DNA of 64,000 nucleotides from contig JANUWF010001729.1 in the NCBI GenBank assembly GCA_026120185.1, forward strand, positions 62,001 to 126,000, read 5' to 3'. The position numbers and the translations under genes were made by a program. This document shows, in pieces, positions 12,537-24,299 of this stretch (positions are counted from its first letter, which is position 1; every line of letters begins with the position of its first letter). The stretch is from Voacanga thouarsii (Eukaryota > Streptophyta > Magnoliopsida > Gentianales > Apocynaceae). The notes beneath the pieces were generated by a model. That model did not search any database and was not told the origin of the DNA. It worked only from the letters and a program-made list of their open reading frames with translations.

Positions 12537-14411
12537 CGAAGGACTGTGGGAAAATTAAATACGTAGCGGGAGACAGCAAATTAAAATTTTTTTTCGAGCC
12601 AAAGTCTAGGAACAGTTACTTTTAGGGTGTTTTACTATAATGACTAGAGTTGGATTCGAGTTTGACGGCGCTTCTTCAACTAGAATGTCTACTTGTTTCG
12701 CAGGTATGCCAGCTAACTGCCGACTCCTTCGCATCAAACACTTATCATGTTCGCCAGCTCTTAACCTTCCAGAATATTCTCTAACCTCTATAAACCTCTA
12801 TCGGTGAAAGTAGAACTATGGTGAAGATAATTGGAGGAAAAACAGAATAGCTATAATGGTAAAGGAAAAACAAAGGAAAAACGACGAAGGAAAACAATGG
12901 CTTGTTTTGGTTCCTAAGGAAAGGCCGAAAGCTGTCCCTTTGTCTGTGAAATTCGGTTAACCAATCACAGCCACACGTAATGCCTATTTTTATAAACAGA
13001 TTCCTTTTCCTTTACAAAAACAAAATCGTCGGTGTTTCCTTTTTCTTCTTTTTATTTCCTATTCCTTTTTTTTACCACATGGCGGCTACCATCAAACCTT
13101 GATAGGCTATGTTCTCTTAATTAGTGCAAGACTAATTAAATTACTCTCTTATTATTTAATTAATCCACTTGGGCCACATATAAAATTACCTAAGATAAAT
13201 AATTAATAAACTAATTAATTAAATTAGTTCTTTAATTAATGAATTAAACCACTTGCGCCCAATATAAAATTACCCAAGATAATTAATTAACAAACCAATT
13301 AATTAAATTGGCCCAATTAATTATTCTAGCTCAAATAAATAATTGATTGAACTCTTAGAATATTTCTTCCAATAATAAATTCACCAAATAAACCCTTATA
13401 GTAAATAAATTTACTAAGGTTATTTGAGATACTCTGGAGACCAAAAGACATATTATTCTTAGCTACTAAAAAGACCAAAATACCCCTGCTAACAAATAGC
13501 TGTGTTTTCTCATTTTAAATATTTCATTTATTACCATATAGAAATATTGACCCTGAGAATAATATTACAAGTGCAGTGTCTTCGACCTACAGGTGTAATA
13601 ATAAAAATATCCTTCTATGTAATACCCGTCATTGAGATAGGAAAAATGTAGTAACACCTTTCTCAATAACATCTACCATCCTTTGACAGGTAGTCCAATA
13701 ATCCTTGATATCCAGTATGTGTCCACTTAGCATAGGGAGTTACCCAAAAGTGTAATACTTAGTCACATTTTTCAAAGCCCTGGATTATTAGATTAACCCG
13801 AACAATCACAAGGGGGTGATTTCTTCACATAGTGAAGCATAAAAACTCTATTGTATAAGTCCATCTTAATTAACTAGAGTCAAACACCTAACGTACAAGC
13901 TTATTGGCCTTGCAATAAGACCTCACCTATCAAACATCAAAATGCACACGTCCAGTTTCACCAAACCACTAACTTATGCTCAAGTCTTAGGATACTCGTC
14001 CACGCAGTAGTTGCGATAAACCAATCTTTATTTAATTTAGTGCTTTTATATAGATTATTATCACACAGTCTAGTTCTACATATTACAAATACGATTACAC
14101 TATTGGTGTGAGTGCACTACTCACTGGTTAAAGGTAAACCATTCCCTATTTAGAAATCATAGTGTAATGATCTCAACCTTAATGAGGTGCCCAGCTCCAT
14201 CAATCGATCAAGAACAAATTTTCACTTGTGTGTTAGTATCCCATAATCTACACCGTACTGCGAAAGTACGACCCAATCACGTAGATTACTTACTAACATA
14301 TTTAGATCTTAATACACAATATATGTAAACAAACAACCATTAACGAATGAAATTTTTATTAATTTCCAAATTATAGAAATACATTGTCCATTTTGGGCAT
14401 ACATTCCAACA
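12537..14411 (-). repeat. Copia D 5' LTR
   Basis: Minus-strand LTR of about 1.87 kb, beginning TGTTGGAATGTATGCCC at 14411 and ending CAGTCCTTCG at 12537. Its reverse complement is found at 1-1403, and a related fragment at 35613-35783. GCTAT (14412-14416) flanks it on the right and matches the 5-bp flank of the other D LTR. It interrupts the Copia C pre-integrase exactly between WHA and RLGHV. Confidence 0.8.
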
Positions 14412-16135
14412 GCTATATGAGGACATGTTGTTTTGGTTATCTTAAAAAAAATGCAATCTTTTGGTTTAATTTCTAGATTTAAATCTTTTTGTGTGGAAAA
14501 ATGTCAAATATGTGATGAGACTAAGATAACTAAAAAGACATATTTTTCTATTAATTGAGAAACAGATTTGTTAAACCTAATTCATATAGAATTAGGTGAT
14601 ATAAAGTAAACCCTGACTAGAGGAGCCAAGAGACATTATGTGATTTTTATTGATGATTTTTTTGGATTCCCTAAGTTATATTTAATTAGGAATAAAGATG
14701 ATGTATTTAGTACTTTTCTATCTTATAAAACTGAAGTAGAAAACTAACTTAATAAGAAAATTAAGATAGTAAGATTTGATAGAGGTGAAGAATACTTCGC
14801 CTTAGATGAATTTTGTGGGAAAGGGGGCATCATACATGAGATAACCTCGCCTTATTCACTTGAATTTAATGGTATAGTTGAGAGAAAAAATAGAACAGGT
14901 AAAGAAATGATGAACTCTATATATGTTAGTTAGTTCCTCTACACCTAACAATATGTGGGGTGAAGCCATTTTATCTACACGTTGCTTACAAAATAGGATT
15001 CCATATAAGAAAATTAGTAAGACACCTTATGAATTATGGAAAGGTTATACTCCTAATTTGAAATATTTTAAATTGTGAGGGTGTCTTGCTAAAATTATGC
15101 TGCATGAACCTAAGAAAAGGAAAATAGGTTCTAAAACATGATTATTAGACATGCTAAACAAGTTCTGCCTATCGTTTTCTTGTTTTGAAAAGTGATGTGC
15201 TTGATTCTAGTACAATTATTGAAGCAAAGAATGATAAATTCTATAAACATGTTTTTCCCCTCTGTAATAAAAGTTCTTATGAAACTACTAATAGAGTTGT
15301 TAAGTTCTCTAGTAAAGAGTTGAGAAGGAGTAAAAGGCCAAGAAACAAATCATCATTTGGAAATGATTTTTACACTTATTTAATAGAAAATGATCTTTTA
15401 ACATTTTCTGAAGAAATATCCTCATTTGATGCGAATTTATGGAAAAAAGCATTTAAAACTAAGTTAGACTCTATTTTACAAACTAAAACTTGGATTTTAG
15501 TTGATTTACCACCTGGGGGAAGGCCAATTGGTGTAAAAATAGATTTTCAAAAAGAATTTTAACCCTAATGGCTCAATTGATAAATATAAAGCTTGTTTGG
15601 CAGCCAAAAAGTTTTCTCAAAAAGAAAATATTGACTATTTTGATACTTTTGCACCAATAACTAGAATTGCTCCGATTCGAGTTTTATTTGCTTTTGCTTC
15701 AATTCATAAATTATGTGTACATCAAATGGATGTCAAAATTTCTTTTCTTAATGGTGATTTAGAAGAAGAGATATATATGACTCGACTTGAAGGGTACATT
15801 GAACACAGGCAGGAAAAGAAATTTTACAAGTTACTCAAATCTCTTTATGGCCTAATACAAGCTCCTAAGTAATGGTATGAGAAGTTTAACTAAGTGTAAT
15901 TAAGTGATGGTTTTACATCTATTAGAGTGGATAAATGTGTATATACCAAAGTTGTGAATGATAATTGTATTATTATAAGTTTATATGCAGATGACATTCT
16001 TATATTTTGTACTAGCTTGACAGGTGTGAATCATTTTAAATTATTTTTAGCTTCTAGTTTTGACATGAAATATATGGTTGAAGCTAAAAAAATTCATAGG
16101 AATCCACCAATGGAACAAGAAACATCTAAAGAATA
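14412..16135 (+). pseudogene. Copia C integrase and reverse transcriptase fragment
   Basis: Plus strand, continuing Copia C from the point lost at 1409. It opens with a stop-bearing A-I-*-GHV (family ARLGHV), then LKKMQSFGLISRFKSF and the zinc-site end EKCQICDETKITKKTY. The integrase core has FIDDFFGFPKLYLIRNKDD (about 14655-14700), IVRFDRGEEYFALDEFC and VERKNRTGKEMMNSIY (about 14877-14925), then KTPYELWKGYTPNLKYFKL. RT follows: RRSKRPRNKSSFGNDFYTYL (about 15325), KKFSQKENIDYFDTFAP (15603), HQMDVKISFLNGDLEEEIYM (about 15718), SLYGLIQAPK and the catalytic YADDILIF (about 15985, both Asp kept). It ends soon after FDMKYMVEAKKI; RNase H and 3' LTR are absent. Frameshifts and stops make it inactive. 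Confidence 0.8.
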
Positions 16136-16280
16136 GGGATAGAAAGTCAAGACTTGCTTCAAGGCTCCTTTGGAAAAATCCACAATCAAGGGGGTTCAAG
16201 AGGATTTACAATCTAGCATAAGCTAAGAACTAAGAAGATAGTCAAGAAATGGGTCATAAAGGGAGATCCAAGAAAAGCTC
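16136..16280. other. Unassigned flank left of E1
   Basis: 145 bp between Copia C and E1 with no recognisable coding motif. It ends in AGCTC (16276-16280), the left copy of the E1 target duplication. Before E1 arrived it was continuous with 33772 onward, so it belongs with the unassigned DNA at 33772-35612. Confidence 0.4.
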
Positions 16281-17876
16281 TTATGCTATTTATTTGGGTA
16301 TCAAAATTATATAAAAATAAGCACATTTCCAATCAAATTTAAATTAAAATGTTAACCCCAAATTACACATATGAGCAAGCATACTCATTATTAACATAGC
16401 ATAGGGTTCAAATGAGTGTCGATCCTCAAGGAACAAGTAGACATTAATCACATTTCTTTCATTGTTTAACCGACTTGATAAAATGAAAAAGAAATAAAAT
16501 AAAACAAAGGAAAATAAAAATAAAAATATATACATGTCAAGGATGGAGAAGTATGTAACTCAAACCATTATTTTGACAATCATGATCCTAAATTACTCAA
16601 TCATTATCATAACTAATCATTTTCTTGGCATCATGAAGGATTAAAATAGATTCACTTCTTTTTCAATCCATGAAATCATTACCTTCTAAATAAATTAGAA
16701 TCACTTGGTCTTGTCTCAACTAACTTATCCAAAAGATGCATTAAACGCAATCCTTGGTCTCGGCGAATTTAAAATATAAAATTAACTAATGAATCCTTGG
16801 TCTTTGCAAACATCAATTAATTTTTAATTACCTACTCCTCATCAATTAACCCCCTTGGTCTCGGCGAGTTAACAGACAGCAAATATGAAATTAATAAAGT
16901 GCAACCACTATCAACCCTTTTGGTCCAGCAAGTCAATAGCCAACAGAATATGAAATTAATAAATTGAAACTACCATCAACCCCCTTGGTCCAGTAAGTTA
17001 ACGGAGAGAAATAACTAATTAATCTCGTAATGAGCACAAGTAATTGAATACCAAGAATTACAATCAATTAATCAAAAGATCAAACAACTCTAAAAATCAT
17101 GAATATTTGAAATAATGTGGAATTACAATAAAACAATTAACATATCATTGTTCAAGAAAAAGAAAACAAAGTAAGAAAGCACTCATAGATAAGGCACCTT
17201 CTTCTTCCTTTGAAGACCTTCTTGCACAACCCAACTTGAATTGAAGAATTTCTCCTTTGATTTGAGTGATTTTCTATAATGATCAATGAATTATCCCCCT
17301 TTTCCTTGTGTTTTCCATCTATTTATAGGTTTGGGAAGTGCCTACACTTGTTGGTGTAATGTTCTTGGCCGAGTAGAAGTTGGAAAGTACTAAAACTCCA
17401 TAGATTATAAAAAACCGCATAGAAAAATCAAAGCACCGCCTTAACTTTAGGGCACAGTCGGCGCCGCCTTGACTCTCGGAGCCAGCGCCGGTTGTGTTCT
17501 GTTTTTCTAGTCGTTCGCCAATTTTTTTTCTAAATTTCACACAATGTTGTCCAGAGTGCAGTTGGTACCACCTTGGCTACTAGAACTGGCGCTGGTTCTA
17601 CTCTGTCCCGCTATGTTTTACCAATTTTTTGTCGTCTCAAAGTTCATACAATCGGTGCATGGCCGGCGTCGGTTCCTTTATCCCAGCCGGTGCCGCCTTT
17701 AATCTGTTTCACGACGTTTTTGCTTCATTTTACCCCAAAAATCTGTAATAATAAACAAAATACCTTTCCAAGGGTAAAATCTCAAATATGAAGGAATATA
17801 ACTAGCTATTGAACAAAATGTATCACAAAAAAACCTCAAATAACTAGGAAAAATATGACTAATTTAGCCCCTATCA
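16281..17876 (-). repeat. E1 3' LTR (left copy)
   Basis: This 1.6-kb LTR matches 27934-28102 plus 32331-33766 nearly base for base. Minus-strand start is TGATAGGGGCTAAATTAG. It contains a run of direct repeats built on CCTTGGTC with TCGGCGAGTTAAC or TCCAGTAAGTTAAC (about 16715-17000). A GC-rich island at 17440-17705 has repeated GGCGCCG/GCGCCGG-type cores. The small open frame at 17573-17791 recurs in the other LTR simply because the LTRs are copies. Confidence 0.8.
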
Positions 17877-17890
17877 ATTCCCCCACACTT
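17877..17890 (-). promoter_or_regulatory. Polypurine tract of E1
   Basis: On the minus strand AAGTGTGGGGGAAT directly precedes the LTR start TGATAGGGGC. This is the expected plus-strand primer, and its position sets the orientation of E1. Confidence 0.7.
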
Positions 17891-18056
17891 AGCTCTTTGC
17901 TTTTCCTCAAGCAAAGTATCAAGAACAAGTAGAAAAACACAAGGTTTCATTAATTACTCAATCAATTTCAAAATAATATTTCTAATGCTTTCTTCATTCA
18001 AGAACATAAAACACATGCTACTATATCTTTCACAACAAATGCAAGACTTGTGTAGT

Positions 18057-18600
18057 CACTACTAGAAAAATAGGTTGTTGTGACAGGTGAAAATGTTATT
18101 ATAAGTATCTGTTGTGACATTTTTGACTTTGTGATGTTTCCGCAAAATGTTCTCTAAAACGCCGTTGCTATAGTTACTGAGGACGTTACCAAATGTCATA
18201 ATAGATGTACCTATCATAATATGTATAATTGTTATATCAGAGGCCTTATTACAACATTTTGTCATGCTACAAAAGGGTCTAATAACTGCAAGAAATTCAA
18301 ATATATATTAACAATTTAAAGTGTCATAATAACTGACATCTATAATGACATTTACAACTATCAGTAAAAGATTTTCATAAAACATTTAGTTGCGTTATGC
18401 AAATGCTTACCAACTGTTGCCAACGGTCAAATTCAAATCTACAAAAATATTTATAAATGTCATAATAGCATTTGGCAACTTTCAATTATATGACACTTTG
18501 TTAGCATTCGTGACATTTTATACTATCATTATTATTATTTGTTATGATAATTATACATATTGTTTAAACTTAATATAACAACATTTTTTAAATTTTCATA
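18057..18600. repeat. Left subterminal repeats of the CACTA element
   Basis: Multiple copies of TGTCATAATA, TGTGACA and GACATTT variants in both orientations lie within about 540 bp of the left terminus. A matching cluster lies at about 24600-24859. In the family, such arrays bind the TnpA-like protein. The small open frames here (18062-18265, 18390-18578) are AT-rich chance frames. Confidence 0.7.
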
Positions 18601-18823
18601 ATGTGTTGGCTATGTGTCACTACATTTTTTATGACATTTCAGTTCTTATATATATATATATTAATTACATATATAAAAATTTTTAAAACTTTGACCATAA
18701 TACAAAATCACATTAAAGTCAAAATAAAATGTTTGCATACAATAGGAAGTATAGTACTATGTATATATACATCAAGGAAGTCATCAAAACTATATAATCC
18801 AAAATAAAATCTCAATGTATCCA

Positions 18824-18958
18824 TTAAGACATAATTCCATTAATGTCTAAATGCTTCCATTTAGCCAAATGATCTACTATACTTCCTTCATATGCAGCAT
18901 CAAAATAAATTGTAGCCAAGCTGTCTTCTTAGTCCCATTCGTCTTGAGCCCTACGAAC
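18824..18958 (-). other. Exon-like reading frame in the CACTA element
   Basis: On the minus strand a possible acceptor (ATTTATAATGGCAG) is followed by a frame reading VRRAQDEWD, a stop, then EDSLATIYFDAAYEGSIV and KWKHLDINGIMS before TAA at 18824-18826. The amino-acid composition is protein-like and unlike the surrounding low-complexity DNA. I do not recognise the family. It could be the last exon of a captured gene or of a decayed transposase-linked gene. One internal stop means it is not intact. It lies on the same strand as the UDP-glucose dehydrogenase pseudogene and the exon-like block at 24310. Confidence 0.25.
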
Positions 18959-19079
18959 CTGCCATTATAAATTGGACACATTCAAGTTAGGCAAATGATG
19001 AAAAACCAGTAGCTTCTTGATACCAAAACTACAGCATTCACAAAGGATGAAAAAAAAAAGAAGAGAGAATTAAACTTTT

Positions 19080-19520
19080 CAACTATGGAAGGGATTCTAT
19101 TGAGTGAATTAAACTGCAGCATTTTAGTTTTCTGCTGAGGCTAAAACAAACAATTATTGCACCAAAATGGCTAAATTGCAGCATTTCAGTTTTCAAAAGG
19201 CTATGCTTCAACAAGAAGTGAATTAAACTACAGCATTTCAGTTTTCAAAAGGCTATACTTCAACAAGAAGTGAATTAAACCACAACATTTCAGTTTTCTT
19301 CTGAGGCTAGAACAAATAATTATTGCACCAAACTGGCTAAACTACAACATTTCAGCATTTCTGTTTTCAAAAGGCTATACTTCAGCAATAAGTGAATAAA
19401 ACTACAGCATTTCAGTTTTCTCCTGAGGCTATAATAGACAATTATTGTAGCAAAATGGCTAAACTGCAGCATTTCAACATTTCCATTTCAGTTTTCAAAA
19501 GGCTATACTTCCTTTTCAAC
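19080..19520. repeat. Tandem repeat block inside the CACTA element
   Basis: This is a higher-order array of about three degenerate units. Each combines AAACTACAGCATTTCAGTTTTC, GGCTATACTTCAACAAGAAG and an alternative segment TGAGGCTA..ACAAACAATTATTGCACCAAAATGG. Sub-units of about 65 bp alternate with longer ones. The 94-codon open frame at 19392-19676 is a product of the array and not a credible gene. Confidence 0.7.
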
Positions 19521-21858
19521 AATAATATCATTCAGTTTTCTTATGATACCATTATACATATTCAGCTGTCTCAACAAATTTTCCAAACAATTAACAACAA
19601 ATTCTTTTTTTTTTTTTGGACAACACAAACCACTTCTAAAGCCCAGATCTCCTCAATCAGTAACAACTCACAATAACGCTTCATTCCCATAAAAATCAAG
19701 AACACCCATCAAACACCACAACAAGATTAATGCCAAGGCCACCACTCTTCACAATTTACAACTTCAAACACCACAACATTAACACATATAAAAAGCCCAC
19801 ACTTCTCAACCTCTGAATGCTCAAAATCCCAAACTAAATCAATGAAAACAATAAGAGAACCAGCAAAATATCAGGCTATAAACAAATGCAAAATATAATG
19901 TTGTAGACTACAGTGCCATGTTAGAAAGATAACCCACATTTTTGTTGAGGAAAATTGTATCCAAAAAGGAACCTAAAAGAAAAAAAAAAAAATGAACTGA
20001 TCTCTTCATTCAATAGAATATCAATTACACAATGTAAGAGAGCTTCACTGACTTTTTATCTCCTCGCTATCGACTTTCCTTCATTCTTCTACTACAAGGC
20101 TAGACTTTCGCAAACTATAAACTAGAGTAGGTGTTGTATAGCTGGTAAAATATCTCTGCTGGTCATGTCTGTGAAATATTTAGGACAGCTACATTCTTCC
20201 TCAAATATCAATGTACACAAATAGAAATTCTCCAAATTCATAGATGTCCAACACATCAATGTTTTTTTTTTTTTTTTCAAAAATTCAATAAGCAAATGAC
20301 TAATTGTAGAACTCCAATTAAATCACCAAAACTGCAACAAAAATCCAATAAAATAATCAAATAGGAACAAAATCAATAAATACCCTTCTAAAATGCATTA
20401 TCATCTTACCTGTAAACAAATGCAAAATATAATGCTCATTGAAAGAACAAATCTATCACATTGTCTTCTTGAAAGGAGGAATCAAAGTCTATACTAAATT
20501 TTACATAATTCCTTCACCATCTCATAAACAAAACCATAACCCACAAAAAAATCAAGCCTCAACAAAACCATAGCCCACAAAAAAATCAGAACACAACACT
20601 ACATGAAAAAGGATGACAAAACTCCATATTTATCATAGGCTACCAAAAGAATAGACACACATACACATAAACAAAAGCATAGCCCATAAAAAATAAGTAG
20701 AAAACTGACCATAGCTTTCTACCATCAAAAGAATCACACCAAGCTAATAAACATTTCCTTTGACAAACAAAGAAAACCCTTTTCAAACCATGAATGGAAA
20801 TAAAACAAAACACATGTACTAGGTCATAATATTCCTAATCGAAGATTAATCAGCCGCTGCCTCTCTATTTTTTGGATACAACAAACGAAAAAGAAGACAC
20901 TTTAAACTAAAAGAAAAGGAAGAAAAAGGATAAAGGTAATACAATAATTCCTAATTAGAAGCTGTGCTTTAAGTCAACTGCTAAATGCAAACCAAGAGAT
21001 AATTCTTGGTTTATTCCAAAAAATTCTCAAAGCTTTGATCAATTTTCTAATAGTAAATACAGGGAATACGTAGTGCAAGTAATAACCAATGTAGTCCAAA
21101 AACCAAAATTTGTAACCAATGGAAGAACCTAGTGGAATATTCAAAAGAAACATTTTGTATTTTTAGCAAAGATGTTCATAGCTTAAAATTTTTAATCCAT
21201 TAATAAAAAAATAAATAAGTATGGTCATGGATCCACATTAATATAGGATTTGCAGGCCGCAAATCTATGCAAGCATACTCTGTGAATGCTCCATAGATGA
21301 GAAGTGTGGTAGATAGGCATGCCATCCTCCTACTAGCTTTTTTTTTTACTATGGAAAACAGTATAAAATATAAAACATAAGTTATCAGAAAATCAAAAAT
21401 TGACAAAGGTGTCACTAAGAAAAAGATCTAAACTATATGATGCCAGAAGAGCCAACGACTTGCCATCATTTTCCTATTTTCTCCAACTAAAAATCTGTGT
21501 GCAAAAAATTAAACAAAAAAATAAAAATAAAAATCTGCTACTGAGTGGATGAAAGTTGGGCATTAAATGCTATGAGAAGGCAATCTTGAAGCAAATATTT
21601 ACTTGGACCACGACAAAGGCAATTGCATAAAAACTGTAGAGCACATATGTTATTCCCAGAACAAATAAGAGATGATGGAGCTGCTCTAAACTTTCATGGG
21701 AAGCAAATGACTGACGTCCCTGATAAAAATGATATATCAGTCAAGATAAAAGTAAAAAATGCATAGAAAAGGTGAAGCTAAAATAGAAAGTGAATTCAAG
21801 CTCGAGATATTAATCGTTTCAAGAGAAAATAGAAAGTGAATAAGGCAAAAATATACAA

Positions 21859-21860
<2 letters not shown>

Positions 21861-21895
<35 letters not shown>
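21861..21895. repeat. (TA)n microsatellite
   Basis: An uninterrupted TA dinucleotide run of about 35 bp within the CACTA element, 200 bp from the 3' end of the dehydrogenase pseudogene. Confidence 0.9.
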
Positions 21896-21897
<2 letters not shown>

Positions 21898-22080
21898 CAG
21901 GAAGGAACTTTTACAGTTCCAAATTCATTTCATATACTACCAAGAAAGAATAAGCACTATGATTACAACTAGCCTACTACTATGCAAACAAATGCAATGA
22001 AAACAAATGCCAAATGCAATAACTAACAGCATAGAACAACCCTATCAGAAACTAGTCTAGAAAATGATGGATCAATGTTC

Positions 22081-23146
22081 CTATGCCATAGCAGCAGGTA
22101 TATCTTTCAGCCACAGATCCAATGGCCTTCCAATGGAGTACACAATGAAGCCAATTTTTCATAGCTTCTCAGGATCTACTATGTTCTGGCCATCAAATAT
22201 GTATGCATGTTTCTCCATATGATCATATATCCTCTGAAAATCAAGTTCTTTGAATGCTTCCAGTAATTAGCAACCTCTGGAAGGCTGTTGCATTCACAAA
22301 TGTAGACCAGGTTCAAGATGTCTTCCTGGAAGCAAGAGCCACCAAATCCCACACTGGTATTGAGAAACTTTGAACTAATTCTTATGTCTTTTCCATCAGC
22401 ATATGATACTTCACCTACATTTACACCATGGCCTCACAAAGTGCAGACATGGCATTAACTGAAGAAATTCTTTGTGCCAAGAAAGCATTAGCAGCAAGCT
22501 TGGAGAGCTCTGTAGACCACATATTAGTACAAATAATTCTATCTTTAGGAACCCAATGTGCATACACATCTTTTAGTGCTTGGACTATTTTAAGACCACC
22601 TGGAGTCTCTCGACCACCAATGAGAACACGATCAAGATTAAGAAGGTCATTTATTGCAGCTCTCTCAGCAAGGAACTCGAGATTGGACAGGATCTGGAAC
22701 TCGATGCCTTTGCTATTGTGAGTTAAGATCTTCTCTATTGCTTCAACTGTTTTCACAAGGACTGTTGATTTCTCAACATCAATCTTGCCAGATTTTGATA
22801 CATCAGCAATCTGATGGGCAGCATTTTCCCATTAAGTCAGATCAGCTGCTTTTCCAGCTACATGGCCTTGAGTTTTGGTTGGGGTGTTAACAGAAACAAA
22901 GACAATTTTAGCTTCTGTAACATGTTTCTCTATCTTAGTAATGAAGAAGAGATTCCTTCCTCTGCACTGCTTCACTACATCATCAACGCATGGCTCATAG
23001 ATGGGGAGCTGCTCACTGTTCCAAGAAGAGTTTCTTGTTGTAGAGATGTCAACTACTACCACTTCAATATAGGGGCAATTCAGGGCAATCACTACTATTG
23101 TGGGACCTCCGACATAGCTGTCTCCAGTGTAGCAAATCTTCGCCAT
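22081..23146 (-). pseudogene. UDP-glucose 6-dehydrogenase pseudogene captured by the CACTA element
   Basis: The family oxidises UDP-glucose to UDP-glucuronate with two NAD+ in the cytosol, feeding cell-wall polysaccharides. The frame starts at the ATG at 23144-23146 with MAKICYTGDSYVGGPTIVVI, the NAD-binding GXGXXG site (first Gly kept, second now Asp-Ser). It continues through PIYEPCVDDVVKQCRG and VFVSVNTPTKT, then a stop replaces Tyr after KAADLT at about 22832. The same frame resumes with [32 protein letters not shown] (family NPEFLAEGTA) and [16 protein letters not shown], and shifts by one near 22430. It goes on to [11 protein letters not shown], with the catalytic Cys kept, and [13 protein letters not shown]. 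There about 110-120 residues are missing; it rejoins at [15 protein letters not shown] and ends IGRPLDLWLKDIPAAMA-stop. No intron interrupts the coding part. Confidence 0.9.
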
Positions 23147-24299
23147 AGTTAAATTAAATCTTCAATGGCCACTTGGTACTCGAGAAAGAGAGTGATCTCC
23201 AGCAAGACACTTGTGATTTGTTTATCAAAGTTCTTAAATAAATCAATCCAACTTAGTCCTCTAATATTAAGGTTAAATTCTATGAATAGGCCTGTGGCAC
23301 CATACCTTGATTGCATCAAATAAATGAATATGGATTTTCTACATAAACATTTACAGAATAATTCTATTGGAAGATCAAAATAAATAATTTCACCCTATTT
23401 GAACTTTTGGATTATTCATTGTAGCACATAGCCAAAGCAGAAAAGTTATTTTATCTATAATAGAGTGACATATTTCAAGCAAGAAAAAAAATTTGTGTAT
23501 ACAATTGCTAGAGTTTTAGATGACTTCACATTTACAACTCTGATATAGTTAAGCACATCCATCTTATATCCAATTAAGGTAAAAAGATACACACAATCTT
23601 GACATGTTTCTTTTTATTGTAGGTTAAGATATCTAACCTGGTTTTTGTTATTTAGCTCTCAAACTTGAGCATCACTCTGGTGATGGGCCTATTAATTTTA
23701 AACCAACAGAGCCATCCCACCTATGTCACACTATACTCTTGTAAATTCTAATCATAAAAATAAGACTAGCATCTGAACTCTAGCAAATAGAAGATAATAG
23801 AAATCCATTTGCAGTGATAATTTATAGAAATTGTAAATTCAATGGAACCCAAAATATAAAATACTGTAAGAGAACAAATAGCTACTGAAAACAAAGTCCA
23901 ATGTTGAAACCCCTTAAATGAGTGCAATGTTAAAACCCCTAAAATGAGGAAAATATTAACCTAAGTATTAATCCTAAAATTATAAATAAGAAAGCCCATA
24001 TCAGTATAAATAAAATTCCTAAAATTAACTTCCACAAAATTAAATCCCATAGCAGCATTACAAATAAGAACAACTTCCACAGAATCAGTAACTCAAAGAA
24101 CAGAACTTTCGCAGCATCAGATTCAAAAAAGCTATTACAAGACCAAAATGTGGAACAAAATATTAAATGCCAGAAGAAGATGGAGCCAAACCAACAACAA
24201 ATCGTAGAACATGGAAATATTTAGAAGGATCAAACCAAAAAATTGAACTGCAGCTAAGAAAGGAAAAAATGGAAATCACACTATAGCTAAGAAAGGGAA

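Noticed and set aside
1..14411. One intact Copia element with LTRs at 1-1403 and 12537-14411
   Set aside because: The two LTRs are in opposite orientation, and Copia B and C pieces lie between them. Only the inversion model fits the shared flank GCTAT/ATAGC and the split WHARLGHV motif.
19080..19520. CRISPR-like regular repeats
   Set aside because: Repeat units are long, degenerate and without distinct spacers; the setting is a plant CACTA transposon.
22428..22721. 97-codon plus-strand frame
   Set aside because: Antisense shadow of the UDP-glucose dehydrogenase pseudogene.
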